Notes: a model not told the origin generated them from the letters alone. A DNA stretch of 33,190 nt from Planctomycetota bacterium (GCA_018242525.1 JAFEBS010000031.1:1-33190); one strand, 5' to 3'. Shown: positions 1-7,854, counted from the first letter of the stretch. Numbers and translations: made by a program.

Positions 1-89
1 CGGAGAGGGGGGGATTCGAACCCCCGGTAGGGTTTGACCCCCACGCCGCTTTAGCAAAGCGGTGCTATCGGCCACTCAGCCACCTCTCC
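1..89 (-). tRNA. tRNA-Ser (anticodon GCT)
   Basis: Read on the minus strand, a complete class II tRNA folds here. The acceptor stem GGAGAGG (83-89) pairs with CCTCTCC (2-8), and position 1 gives discriminator G, as usual for tRNA-Ser. The anticodon loop reads CTTTGCTAAAG, giving anticodon GCT for AGC/AGU codons. A long variable arm and the T-arm with GGTTCGAATCC follow. No CCA is encoded within the window, and any would lie before position 1. The next gene on the same strand ends about 85 bases upstream of the tRNA 5' end. Confidence 0.95.
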
Positions 90-173
90 GGTCCGGTTTT
101 GGACGGATGACATTTATAGCCGCGTCTGGGACGAAAGCAAGGCTGACTTGCCCCCCAAACAGGCGAGTTCGCT

Positions 174-1559
174 TTAGGGCTTCGGTGGAGTCTCCGTTGG
201 ATCGGGATCTGCGATCCCCAAAACTTCCATCCGCCGGTACAAACGCGGGCGGGTAATCCCCAGGAATTCGGCGGCGCGGGCCTTGTTTCCCCGGCATTCC
301 GTCAGTGCCCCTTCGATCTGCTCCCGTTCGACTTGCTCCAGAAACTGATCCAGCGAGACAATCCTGGGACGTGTGGTGGGTTCCATCGACTGCGCGGTGA
401 CGCCCGTGCGGAAGCGAAAGGGCAGTTGTTCTGCGGCGACCAGCGTCCCGGAACCGCCGGATCGGGCTTCTGTGATCACACGGCGGAGTTCTCCGACATT
501 TCCAGGCCAGTTGTAGCGTCGAAACTGCCGCCACACTTCCTCGGACAGTCCCCCCACCTGTTCGGAAACCTCCCGGTTCGACTCTTCGAGAAAATGCTGA
601 GCGAGCGGTTCCAGATCTTCCATCCGTTCCCGTAGTGGCGGAAGTTCGACCACCAGCGCGGACAATGCGAAATAGAGCTCGCGTGAGAATCGTTCGGCTT
701 CCACCCCGGGCAGCAGGGGGTGAGTGGTTCCCGCCAGGACTCGCACTGGATTTGAAGTCGGGGCCTTCAACCAGTCGAGCAGGGATCGCTGAAATTCGGC
801 AGGAGCAGCGTCGATATGGTCCAGGTAGACGGCACCCGTTCTTAACGAGTCCGCCTGCTGATCCTCGCGAATTCGAATCAGCGTCTGTTCCAGTTCCCGG
901 GATGGCAACCGGCAATCCAGCGGGACGAATGCCTTTTTCCCGTGGGGACCGTGGTAATGGAGGATTCGAGCGAGGTGTTGCTTTCCCGTTCCGGCTTCGC
1001 CGACGAACAGGACTGCTGTCATCGCGGATTGGGCCAGCTTGATCTGTTCGAACGCGCGCTGCATTGGCAGGCTGCGTCCGATCAGACCTCCGTCGCCGTA
1101 CTGACGACGGACCGTTTGACGCAGCACGGCCAACTCCGCGTGCAGGCGCTGGGCAGCGGGGATCGGCCGGGAACCGGGAGTTTCCGGGATGTCAGCGATG
1201 ATTCCCAGCATCGCCTGGACTTCCTGATCGGGATCCACCAGCGGGAAGTAATAGACGACCCGGGAGAGCGGCGAATCCGTACGCCGGGGAATGTTTCCCG
1301 GAACCTGTTCGAGCGAGCCCTTCCAGGCCTCAGGAGGGGGAGCGAGTGCCGCCAGGAGCGCGGCGGGGGAATTGATGTCGGGTTCCGTCACGTAGTCGCA
1401 TTTTTGCCCGAGCAGATCGGGTGCGCTCCAACCGGTCAACCGTTCGCTGCCCCGATTGAAGAACACCAACCGTCGCTGTGCGTTGAGCACGAACAGCGCC
1501 AAATCGGTACCCTTCAACCAGACTTCCAGGCGTCGCGTCGTACGAGTTCGTTTGGGCAT
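174..1559 (-). CDS. PAS / degenerate AAA+ / Fis-type HTH regulator (sigma-54 activator-like)
   Basis: This 461-residue protein has the NtrC-type enhancer-binding layout. A PAS domain (about 15-125) is followed by an AAA+ domain (about 155-385) and a Fis-type helix-turn-helix (about 413-450, with GNKARAAEFLGITRPRLYRRM). Walker A is intact (GEAGTGKQ, 187-194), as is the PPLRER motif near 307-312. Several motifs needed for sigma-54 activation are missing. The GAFTGA loop is deleted, so only about 25 residues separate the CRLPSRELEQ region from Walker B. Walker B reads GAVYLDHID instead of ending in DE. The sensor II motif GNVREL is GNVGEL, losing its arginine. The family match is clear. I infer a DNA-binding regulator that no longer remodels sigma-54 polymerase. 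There is no receiver domain. The ATG start at 1559 has only a weak ribosome site. It ends about 85 bases before the tRNA. Confidence 0.88.
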   Translation of the reverse strand: MPKRTRTTRRLEVWLKGTDLALFVLNAQRRLVFFNRGSERLTGWSAPDLLGQKCDYVTEPDINSPAALLAALAPPPEAWKGSLEQVPGNIPRRTDSPLSRVVYYFPLVDPDQEVQAMLGIIADIPETPGSRPIPAAQRLHAELAVLRQTVRRQYGDGGLIGRSLPMQRAFEQIKLAQSAMTAVLFVGEAGTGKQHLARILHYHGPHGKKAFVPLDCRLPSRELEQTLIRIREDQQADSLRTGAVYLDHIDAAPAEFQRSLLDWLKAPTSNPVRVLAGTTHPLLPGVEAERFSRELYFALSALVVELPPLRERMEDLEPLAQHFLEESNREVSEQVGGLSEEVWRQFRRYNWPGNVGELRRVITEARSGGSGTLVAAEQLPFRFRTGVTAQSMEPTTRPRIVSLDQFLEQVEREQIEGALTECRGNKARAAEFLGITRPRLYRRMEVLGIADPDPTETPPKP

Positions 1560-1596
1560 GGAACAGTTTCAACGCCAGCAAGCTCTTCAGACCGAA

Positions 1597-1824
1597 CTAC
1601 TTCCTGGCCGAATCGACTTTCTTCTGGACATCCACCGCGTCTGCATTCACGGTCTTGGCAACCTTTTCAGAAAGCTTCTTCGCCAACCGTCCGCTGGCGT
1701 CACAGCCAGCAGCAACCGAGACGATCTTGCTTCCCGTTTCGATCAGGAAGCTGGCCGGCATCGTCGTCGTTTCAAACGTTTCCCAGGCTTCACCTTTGCT
1801 GTCAACAGCATACAGCATGTTCAA
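1597..1824 (-). CDS. Short redoxin-like C-terminal fragment (possible gene remnant)
   Basis: This is a 75-residue frame from a TTG (an in-frame ATG follows two codons later). It resembles the C-terminal half of a TlpA/peroxiredoxin-type thioredoxin fold. LYAVDSKGEAWETF is followed by a likely cis-proline segment TMPASFLIETGSKIVSVAAG and then a basic helix. The residue pattern suits the strand-cisPro-strand part of that fold. The N-terminal half with the CxxC active site is missing. An in-frame TAA lies 14 codons upstream of the TTG, and I found no redoxin N-terminus in other frames between here and 1978. It is therefore probably a remnant, or a small protein of unknown role. It lies 37 bases upstream of the regulator on the same strand. 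Confidence 0.4.
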   Translation of the reverse strand: MNMLYAVDSKGEAWETFETTTMPASFLIETGSKIVSVAAGCDASGRLAKKLSEKVAKTVNADAVDVQKKVDSARK

Positions 1825-1978
1825 CTTCTTTTCCTGGAGAACAACTTCCGCTGGGATAAATTAACATCTGGCGATCCGTTCGGGAATCCAGGAGCAATTC
1901 CGGGCGAATTCGGTCCTGTCGCGCAATCCGCGGAGGCTGCGAGTTCGTTGATTGGTCAGGCGCTGCGAAAGGTATCCC

Positions 1979-2839
1979 ATGAACACCCTCCTGAAAAACG
2001 TCATCACTGAACTGCCTCTGGCCTATTTCCTGATCCTGGCGGTCTCTGTGGGGATTGTCGGACTGTTGGCAGGGGTTGTGACAATCTGGTTGTGTGACGG
2101 CACGCGCGACGATGATTTGTCGGGCGATGTGGAGGTGTCCGATCCGTATGAAGTCGCCTTCCTGCAGGGTGATGCCGAACGGGTGTCGCGACTGGTGGTA
2201 TTTGATCTGATCGAACGAGGCTACGTGGAGTTCTCGGGAACTCGACGGCGATTCGCGTTTTTTGCCCCGTCGAAAATGTGGCGGAGGTCGGCTACCGCTC
2301 CCGAGATTACTCTGTTAACACCCCTCCAGCGAGTGGCCTGGGATTGGCTGGCGGTGCCTCGCCTGCCAGGTCAAATCGCACACCGTCAAATCGGCCTGGT
2401 CAATCTCATTCGCCCCAGATGCGAGAGCTTGTTGCAGGGACTGAACTCGCGCCGATTTCTCGAAACCGGGCGTCGGCGATTGGCCCGAAAACTGGTTCGG
2501 TTTGGACTGTCGTTCGGACTGGTGACTTTGGCGCTGTACAAGTTGATCACGGCCATCATCTTGGGAACGGGAGGCAGTTTTGTAGTCATCCTGCTGACCT
2601 CGCTGGGCTTGTTGGCAACGGCGATTGTTTGCCGCCGAGTCCGGCTGAGCGATCTGGGGCAGCGGTATCTGGAGTTCCTGCGGGTCGAGATGGGAGACTG
2701 GAGGGTTTCGACGGACGAATTAAGAACGATGGATGCAACCCCACAGGCTGAACGATTGATGCAAATGGCTTTGTTCGGAGAAGTTAAGTCCGACAACGTC
2801 GGTCGCCATCTTCACGAGGGCGAGTTTGTGAGGTCGTAG
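1979..2839 (+). CDS. TIGR04222-like membrane protein
   Basis: This 286-residue protein of unknown function is probably in the inner membrane. A first hydrophobic segment spans about 12-38 (ending GVVTIWLCDG). A cytoplasmic or periplasmic middle part carries SDPYEVAFLQGDAERVSRL (about 55-73), which resembles the DPYExAxLxGG signature of TIGR04222 membrane proteins. A hydrophobic pair follows (about 170-215), then a soluble tail. Family members usually end in a Gly/Cys-rich low-complexity tail, which is absent here. The ATG at 1979 is chosen over an in-frame TTG at 1952 because GAAAGG sits at the right distance before it. It is divergent from the redoxin fragment and no partner gene is obvious. 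Confidence 0.75.
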   Translation: MNTLLKNVITELPLAYFLILAVSVGIVGLLAGVVTIWLCDGTRDDDLSGDVEVSDPYEVAFLQGDAERVSRLVVFDLIERGYVEFSGTRRRFAFFAPSKMWRRSATAPEITLLTPLQRVAWDWLAVPRLPGQIAHRQIGLVNLIRPRCESLLQGLNSRRFLETGRRRLARKLVRFGLSFGLVTLALYKLITAIILGTGGSFVVILLTSLGLLATAIVCRRVRLSDLGQRYLEFLRVEMGDWRVSTDELRTMDATPQAERLMQMALFGEVKSDNVGRHLHEGEFVRS

Positions 2840-2909
2840 AGCGGCTCCATCCCACGGGCAGTTTTCGTTCAGAATTGGCAGATTCCGGAGCCCATCTGGG
2901 TAAAAAACA

Positions 2910-2938
2910 TTGACAATGTTGGACTCGACGACAAGAAT
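2910..2938 (+). promoter_or_regulatory. Candidate sigma-70-type promoter for the BFD gene
   Basis: TTGACA (2910-2915) is a perfect -35 hexamer. After exactly 17 bases comes AAGAAT (2933-2938), matching four of six -10 positions. The -35 is embedded in a small palindrome, AACATT-GAC-AATGTT (2906-2920). The start point would fall near 2945, immediately before the Fur-box-like palindrome. The -10 is imperfect, so this is a candidate only. Confidence 0.45.
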
Positions 2939-2948
2939 CTACCGATGA

Positions 2949-2967
2949 GTTGAGACTGAATCTCAAC
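2949..2967. promoter_or_regulatory. Fur-box-like operator
   Basis: GTTGAGACTGAATCTCAAC is a 19-base palindrome with perfect 7-base arms and a 5-base centre. Length, symmetry and the TGAGA/TCTCA half-sites match the classical 19-bp Fur box core (TGAGAAT-type half-sites). It begins about 10 bases downstream of the candidate -10, so an iron-bound repressor there would block transcription start. The gene behind it encodes a BFD-type iron-sulfur protein, which in other bacteria helps mobilise iron under Fur control. The sequence symmetry is observed. Fur binding is inferred. Confidence 0.6.
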
Positions 2968-3008
2968 TTCAACTTCCCGACAATGACTCGATCTGTTGAG
3001 TGTCTGCC

Positions 3009-3299
3009 ATGGACTTCGGTCTGCAAACTCTCGCCCAGAATCCCGCTCACGCCGATCCCCATCGGACGGTGTGTCACTGTCTCAATGTCTCCGAGCACGA
3101 AATCCGCACGGCGATCGCCGAGCACGAGCCGCAATCGATTCGGGGCGTCTCTCAAGTATGCGGTGCCGGTGCCGGTTGCATGTCCTGCCATCGCCACATC
3201 CGCCGGATGTTGAACGAAGGTGTGCTGCACCGCCGCTCGCAAATGCTCGAATCGGCCAATGGCCTGGCGTGTGGTTCCGACGTCCCCTGCGGGACGTGA
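3009..3299 (+). CDS. BFD-like [2Fe-2S] protein (bacterioferritin-associated ferredoxin family)
   Basis: This 96-residue protein holds one Fer2_BFD domain (about 20-68). The cysteine pattern is C22-H-C24 in VCHCLNV, then C57-M-S-C60 in GAGCMSCHRHI. The 32-residue gap between the pairs is close to the C-X-C-X31-C-X2-C of E. coli Bfd. Helices between the pairs (EIRTAIAEHEPQSIRGVSQV) fit the domain. C51 is an extra cysteine where many homologs have Thr. In the family, Bfd passes electrons to bacterioferritin to release stored iron, or the domain is part of a larger reductase. The N-terminus (about 19 residues) and a Cys-containing tail are extra, making it longer than E. coli Bfd (64 residues). 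ATG at 3009 is preferred, with GTG at 3000 as the alternative. It is single, behind a Fur-like site, and converges on the next gene 15 bases away. Confidence 0.85.
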   Translation: MDFGLQTLAQNPAHADPHRTVCHCLNVSEHEIRTAIAEHEPQSIRGVSQVCGAGAGCMSCHRHIRRMLNEGVLHRRSQMLESANGLACGSDVPCGT

Positions 3300-3325
3300 A
3301 CGACGGATCGCGTTTCACCGTTTTT
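3280..3325 (+). terminator. Possible terminator between convergent genes
   Basis: A perfect 7-bp hairpin (ACGTCCC-CTGC-GGGACGT, 3280-3297) closes on the BFD stop codon. It is followed by a weaker stem, GTGAACG pairing with CGTTTCAC (one bulge, 3296-3318), and a short run TTTTT (3321-3325). The region lies between two convergent reading frames. The T-run is short, so this is tentative. Confidence 0.35.
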
Positions 3326-4391
3326 CAAACCGCCCGATCGGGAATCCGGTCCGGTAAGAAATGATGAAGTCCCCCGTTGCCGTTGCATAACGAATGTCTT
3401 CGCGCCGGTCGAAGTCGGTGGGTCCCGGACGAACAATCGCCTGGGGACCCGGGGTCAGGTACTTGCCTGCGACTTCCAACACGATCCGGGTTCGGTTTCC
3501 CAGGGCGTGCCCCGTTGTGGTGAACGTGGTTCCATCCACTCGATCTTTCGTGACGAAGTACGGCTCGACATCCAGCTTCGCGCGCTGCATGTTCTCGACC
3601 ATCTCCACCGCGTGCGGATACGTGACGGTATCGTCGACTCCGTGAACCACCATGATGTGCGTGGCCGATCCCAACCGCTTCATCGTGGCCAGATGTTCCG
3701 GGTGTCCGACGAACCGCAACTGCTGTTCGTCAACTGTCAGAAAACTCGGGCTGGCAGGATCGCGGCTCCAGCGTGCATTCAAGCCGCCGTTCCCCGGCAG
3801 GTTGAAGGCGATTTCATCGCTGAGCTTTTTCATTCCGCACATGTCGACAATGCAGGCAAATGTCCGTGGCGCCAGCTTGTTGGCCATCAGCGTCACGTTG
3901 CCGCCGCCCGATCCTCCTGTGCAGTACAGCCGGCCGTCAGCATAGTGATGTCCCGATTCCTTCAATTGGGAAGTGACCCAATACAGCGCCCGCAGCGCAT
4001 CCAGTCCCTGCAGATAACCAAAGTCGTAGGGCTCAGGACCCTCGATGGAGTCCTTTGGGCCACTCTGTAGATAGTTCACACACAGGGCGACCACATTGAG
4101 CTGACGTGCCAACTCCTGCGGATTCGCGGTTCCATCACAATCCTTGCCACCCCAGTTGTGCAAAGTCAGCATGACTCCCGTTTGAGCGGTCACACTGGCC
4201 AGGTCCCCCGACGGGTAATGGACCAGGACCCGAATTGTTCTTGGTCCGGGCCGCTGCGGCCACTCCTGGGCGGGAAGTTCCGCGGCGCCATTGCGATCCG
4301 GCAGTGCGGGCCACTGCTGTGCTGCCACCCAGCGTGGCCCACTCAACGCAACGGCGGCCAGAACGAACAGTCGTGCGAAAGCAGTCCGCAT
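3315..4391 (-). CDS. Secreted alpha/beta hydrolase (esterase-like)
   Basis: This 358-residue protein starts with a Sec signal peptide (MRTAFARLFVLAAVALSG...AAQQ, cleavage near 24). It carries an alpha/beta-hydrolase core. The nucleophile elbow is GGSGG (Ser161), with Asp254 in HGVDDTV and His295 in TTGHAL as the remaining triad. An oxyanion/HNWGG segment lies near 78-82. The substrate cannot be told from sequence. Carbohydrate or phenolic esters would suit its neighbour. ATG at 4391 is chosen because GAGG sits 5 bases before it and the signal peptide then begins normally. A longer in-frame start exists at 4442 but would overlap the upstream gene. Only 7 bases separate it from the stop of the upstream esterase/SMP-30 gene, so the two are almost certainly one operon and perhaps translationally coupled. 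Confidence 0.85.
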   Translation of the reverse strand: MRTAFARLFVLAAVALSGPRWVAAQQWPALPDRNGAAELPAQEWPQRPGPRTIRVLVHYPSGDLASVTAQTGVMLTLHNWGGKDCDGTANPQELARQLNVVALCVNYLQSGPKDSIEGPEPYDFGYLQGLDALRALYWVTSQLKESGHHYADGRLYCTGGSGGGNVTLMANKLAPRTFACIVDMCGMKKLSDEIAFNLPGNGGLNARWSRDPASPSFLTVDEQQLRFVGHPEHLATMKRLGSATHIMVVHGVDDTVTYPHAVEMVENMQRAKLDVEPYFVTKDRVDGTTFTTTGHALGNRTRIVLEVAGKYLTPGPQAIVRPGPTDFDRREDIRYATATGDFIISYRTGFPIGRFEKR

Positions 4392-4398
4392 GACATCC

Positions 4399-6117
4399 TC
4401 ACAGTCTTGGGTTACCCGGCTTGTGAGGGGCGTCCCAGCCATTGGCCCCCTTTACCTTCACCCGGCGCATGTAGACGCGATCACCGCAGGTACAGACCAG
4501 CAGGTCAAAATTCGGGCCGCCAAACGTCAGGTTCGAGACCTTTCCGTTTGGAGTCGGGATGATACAGTTCACGCGACCGGGCTGATCGCAAACCTGCAGG
4601 CCCATGCGAGTGGCCACCCAGACTCGTCCGTCACGATCGGTTCGGACTCCATCGGCACCGGAATCTTCCGCAGTGTCAGGCTCGTGCAAATGAAAGTACT
4701 TTTGTTTGTGAGCCAGCGAGCCATCGGGCTGGATCTGGTAGCTGTAGACCCAGTGAGTCCGACTGTCGGCGACATACAACAGGGTCTGGTCTGGTGAGCA
4801 ACACAGACCGTTCGCGAATTTCAGCCCTGAATCGACAACCTTCTTTTCACCCTTTGGGGAGACGTACCAGACCTTGCTGTCCGGGGCCACGAACGGAGCA
4901 GTCGCATACAGGCTGCCATCGTGACGGACGACCAGGTCGTTTCCCTTGAAGCCGTCGGCGATCACGGACGATCTGCCATCGGCATCCCAGGCCAGGACCT
5001 GCTCCGTCGCGCCGCAGTTGGCATACAGGCGTCCGTCGGGTCCGAACGCCTGTCCGTCGCCACGCCTGGAATCGGCCAGGAATTCGGTCACTTTGCCATC
5101 CAAGCCCAGCTTGAAGGTCTTGCTGGCTCCGACGTCGTTGTAGAACACTTCGCCCCGGGCATTGACGGCAGGACCCTCGGTGAATTTGTAGCCTTCACCG
5201 ACGAGTTTCCAGTCTTCACCGGGAATCAGGATTTCCTGGATCTGCGGAGATCCCTTTCCCACGCTGACCGGCTTCGGCCAGTCCTTCCACAGCCAGCGCA
5301 TGGCATCGGGGAACAGTTCGGTGGCATGCTTGCCGTTGTGGCCTCCATCGCCCCAGTTGTGAGTCACTTCGTAGCCGGCAAACACCAGGGATCGTTCCAT
5401 CGCCTGATTGGCAATCCACCAGTCGCCGCCGTAGATGTTGTTGTCCTGGCTGCCGTCTTCCAGGTAGATGCGAATCGGCTTCGGTTCATACTTGCGAATC
5501 AACGTCGAATAGTTCTGTCCCCCGCGCAGGCCGACATAGGTTCCGATGGCACTGAAGACTCGCCGAAAGGAATCGGGACGTTCCCAGGCAGCCGTGAACG
5601 CGCAGATGGCACCGCTGCTTCCCCCGGCAATGGCGCGATCGTTGCCATCTTTGGAAAGCTTGATGGCGCGACCATCGCCGGCCGTCCTGGCTTCGACCGT
5701 GGGCAGCAGTTCTTCAATCAGGAACCGGGCATAGGCATCACCCAGGCCGTCATATTCAAAGCTGCGGTTAAACCTCGGCAGGGCCTGATCCGAGGTGGCT
5801 TTCACGATCCCCGGGGTGACAAACACGCCAATGGTGATCGGCATTTCCTTCTTGTGAATCAACTCGTCAAACACGGCCGGAGCATTGAATTGCACGCCAT
5901 CCTGATTGACATACAGGCAGGCCGGTTTCGCGGGATCATATTGTTGCGGGATATAAACGGTCACATCGCGGGTTGTCCCGGGAAAGATCTTGCTTTGATC
6001 AAACAAGAACTTGATCAATTCCCCCTTCGGAGTCACCTCATCGGCGGCCAACGCCGCAGGGCAAGAGACCAGACAAGCCAACAATGTCCAGGCCACCAAT
6101 CGCGAACAGAGTTGCAC
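4399..6117 (-). CDS. Secreted esterase (enterochelin-esterase-like) fused to SMP-30/gluconolactonase propeller
   Basis: This is a two-domain exported enzyme of 572 residues. (Residues are numbered from a GTG at 6150, so subtract 11 for the preferred start.) A signal peptide ends near AALAAD. An Esterase_D-like alpha/beta hydrolase (about 45-295) has nucleophile elbow GGSSG (Ser178), a likely acid in LEDGSQDN (Asp232), and His271 or His275 in GDGGHNGKHA. A linker leads to an SMP-30/gluconolactonase/LRE-like six-bladed propeller (about 305-565). This keeps the metal-site residues of the family: Glu325 in EGPAVN, Asn404 in KGNDL, Asn448 in ANGLCCSPD, and Asp500 in GADGV. Such propellers hydrolyse sugar lactones. 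Coupling with an esterase suggests stepwise breakdown of an esterified sugar acid (inference). GTG at 6117 is preferred because AGGAAGGA precedes it by 8 bases. It forms an operon with the following esterase. Confidence 0.88.
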   Translation of the reverse strand: MQLCSRLVAWTLLACLVSCPAALAADEVTPKGELIKFLFDQSKIFPGTTRDVTVYIPQQYDPAKPACLYVNQDGVQFNAPAVFDELIHKKEMPITIGVFVTPGIVKATSDQALPRFNRSFEYDGLGDAYARFLIEELLPTVEARTAGDGRAIKLSKDGNDRAIAGGSSGAICAFTAAWERPDSFRRVFSAIGTYVGLRGGQNYSTLIRKYEPKPIRIYLEDGSQDNNIYGGDWWIANQAMERSLVFAGYEVTHNWGDGGHNGKHATELFPDAMRWLWKDWPKPVSVGKGSPQIQEILIPGEDWKLVGEGYKFTEGPAVNARGEVFYNDVGASKTFKLGLDGKVTEFLADSRRGDGQAFGPDGRLYANCGATEQVLAWDADGRSSVIADGFKGNDLVVRHDGSLYATAPFVAPDSKVWYVSPKGEKKVVDSGLKFANGLCCSPDQTLLYVADSRTHWVYSYQIQPDGSLAHKQKYFHLHEPDTAEDSGADGVRTDRDGRVWVATRMGLQVCDQPGRVNCIIPTPNGKVSNLTFGGPNFDLLVCTCGDRVYMRRVKVKGANGWDAPHKPGNPRL

Positions 6118-6290
6118 AGCGTGATTCCTTCCTGCGAGAGCATGAGGCACTCAAAACGGATGCCGAGAACCAGAGGTACGATTCGTCATCATAGCTGACA
6201 TGGTTGGCAAGCCAAGGCAGTGTCACGGGCTGGTAATCGAAGGCTCATCGGTTATGGCGGGTCCATCGCACCCGACGGCTCTCCAATGTG

Positions 6291-6449
6291 GCCTTCATCG
6301 CTCCGCGTGAAGACAGCCGAACGTGAAGCCGGCTGGTTCGCTGGTTACGGTATCGCTCCCAGCATTCCAATACGTACGACTCATTGTCTGCCAATCGCCA
6401 ACGCCAGTCGATGCAACAATCGGCTGACTTCATGCGGAGCGAGGCAGGC
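6291..6449. repeat. Imperfect inverted repeat, copy A of a dispersed element
   Basis: The region 6151-6540 contains no convincing gene but does hold this element. A left arm at 6291-6320 and a right arm at 6420-6449 are reverse complements over about 26 of 30 positions, with CGCTCCGC in the centre of each arm. The span 6361-6457 is also repeated in reverse orientation at 26279-26377, with about 80 of 99 positions the same by eye. An open frame runs through the element into the aminotransferase gene. It should not be taken as its N-terminus. Confidence 0.65.
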
Positions 6450-6540
6450 GACTTTGAGTCGTCTGGTCTTGAAAGTGAGGTGCCGCGTCGCCATCTTGGC
6501 GGTGGATGTTCAGGCTCAACAATTGTACTGCGAGAGTATC

Positions 6541-7725
6541 ATGACCAACTTCGTTCCCGGACCGGTGGCACCTCCCAAGCGAATTCTGATGGGACCCGGA
6601 CCCAGTGACATTCATTCTCGAGTCCTGCTGGCCATGGCGGCACCGACGGTCGGTCACCTGGATCCGTACTTCCTGAAGATCATGGACGAAACGCAAACGA
6701 TGCTGCGGGCGGTGTTTCGGACTCAAAATCGTCTGACTCTTGCAGTCAGTGGGACCGGCAGCGCGGGGATGGAAGCGGTTGTTGCCAACCTGATTGAACC
6801 GGGCGACAAGATGATCGTCTGTGTGAACGGTGTCTTCGGCGGACGCATGGCTGACGTCGCGGGTCGCTGCGGGGCGGTCGTGATCAAGCTGGAACGTCCG
6901 TTTGGCGAGATCTTCTCATCCGACGAAATCGAAGCGGCCATTAAGCAGCATCAACCCAAGGTGCTGGGGATCGTGAATGCCGAGACATCGACCGGGGCGT
7001 CTCAACCGGTCGCCGATCTGGCTCGGATCTGCCACGAAAACGGCGTGTTGATCGCGGTCGACTGCGTCACGTCGCTGGGTGGTCAGCCTGTGGAAGTCGA
7101 CGAGTGGGGCCTGGACGCCGTGTATAGCGGAACTCAGAAGTGCCTCAGTTGCCCGCCCGGCCTGTCACCGGTGACATTCAGCGATCGGGCGGTCGCGGCG
7201 ATTGATGCCCGCAAAACCAAGGTCCAAAGCTGGTACCTGGACATGCAGATGGTGAAGGATTACTGGGGAACCAACCGGGCCTATCACCATACCGCTCCCA
7301 TCAACATGAATTACGGTCTGCACGAAGCCCTGCGGATCGTGCTGGAAGAAGGTTTGGAAGCAAGGTTTGCCCGCCATTCGAAGAACCATCGTGCCTTGAA
7401 GGCGGGGCTGAAAGCGATGGGGCTGGAGTATGCGGTCAAAGAGGGGCATCAATTGCCAATGCTCAATGCAGTGGTGATTCCAGCTGGAGCAGACGACGCG
7501 GTTGTCCGGAAACAGTTGCTGACGGAGTTCGGCATCGAAATCGGGGGCGGTCTGGGTCCAATGAAGGGAAAGACCTGGCGAATTGGCCTGATGGGTGCTG
7601 CCGCCTGTCCGGCGAACGTGCTCGTGTTCCTCGCCGCACTGGAGAAATGTCTTTTGGATCAAGGGGTTATGGTGACACCGGGGGCCGGAGTCGGGGCCGC
7701 GAACGAGACGTATCGGGTGGGATAA
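6541..7725 (+). CDS. Alanine-glyoxylate / serine-type aminotransferase (PLP class V)
   Basis: This 394-residue fold-type I PLP enzyme resembles alanine:glyoxylate and serine:glyoxylate aminotransferases. It begins with the family's GPGPSDIHSRVLLAM segment (18-32). PLP phosphate/ring residues are in SGTGSAGMEA (70-79), the ring Asp is in AVDCVTSLGG (172-181), and the Schiff-base lysine is Lys200 in YSGTQKCLSCPPG. The C-terminal domain has the GLGPMKGKTWRIGLMG stretch with the carboxylate-binding arginine. The expected reaction moves an amino group from Ala or Ser to glyoxylate in the cytoplasm, in glycine/serine and photorespiration-like glyoxylate metabolism. The length is normal for the family. 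ATG at 6541 follows GCGAGAG. The open frame upstream is repeat-derived. It is monocistronic here. Confidence 0.93.
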   Translation: MTNFVPGPVAPPKRILMGPGPSDIHSRVLLAMAAPTVGHLDPYFLKIMDETQTMLRAVFRTQNRLTLAVSGTGSAGMEAVVANLIEPGDKMIVCVNGVFGGRMADVAGRCGAVVIKLERPFGEIFSSDEIEAAIKQHQPKVLGIVNAETSTGASQPVADLARICHENGVLIAVDCVTSLGGQPVEVDEWGLDAVYSGTQKCLSCPPGLSPVTFSDRAVAAIDARKTKVQSWYLDMQMVKDYWGTNRAYHHTAPINMNYGLHEALRIVLEEGLEARFARHSKNHRALKAGLKAMGLEYAVKEGHQLPMLNAVVIPAGADDAVVRKQLLTEFGIEIGGGLGPMKGKTWRIGLMGAAACPANVLVFLAALEKCLLDQGVMVTPGAGVGAANETYRVG

Positions 7726-7824
7726 TCGCAGCCGACAGGTTCCCGATCGCCCGCTGAATTGTACTTTTTGCAGGAGTATTCCCCGAAAACTTGCGGAGTC
7801 GCTGTCGGCGACCCGTGAATCCAC

Positions 7825-7854
7825 TTGACGTTTTTGATCCGTCCACGGTACGCT
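7825..7854 (+). promoter_or_regulatory. Candidate promoter ahead of the DUF1501-led operon
   Basis: The 350-base gap 7726-8076 has no gene. It contains TTGACG (7825-7830), an 18-base spacer and TACGCT (7849-7854), a moderate sigma-70-type match. This would leave a leader of about 215 bases before the first ATG. No riboswitch or strong hairpin was recognised in the leader. Confidence 0.3.

Noticed and set aside
6220..6540. N-terminal extension of the aminotransferase by about 107 codons
   Set aside because: The extension lies over a repeat found elsewhere in the window. Family members start near the GPGP motif, and ATG 6541 has a ribosome site.
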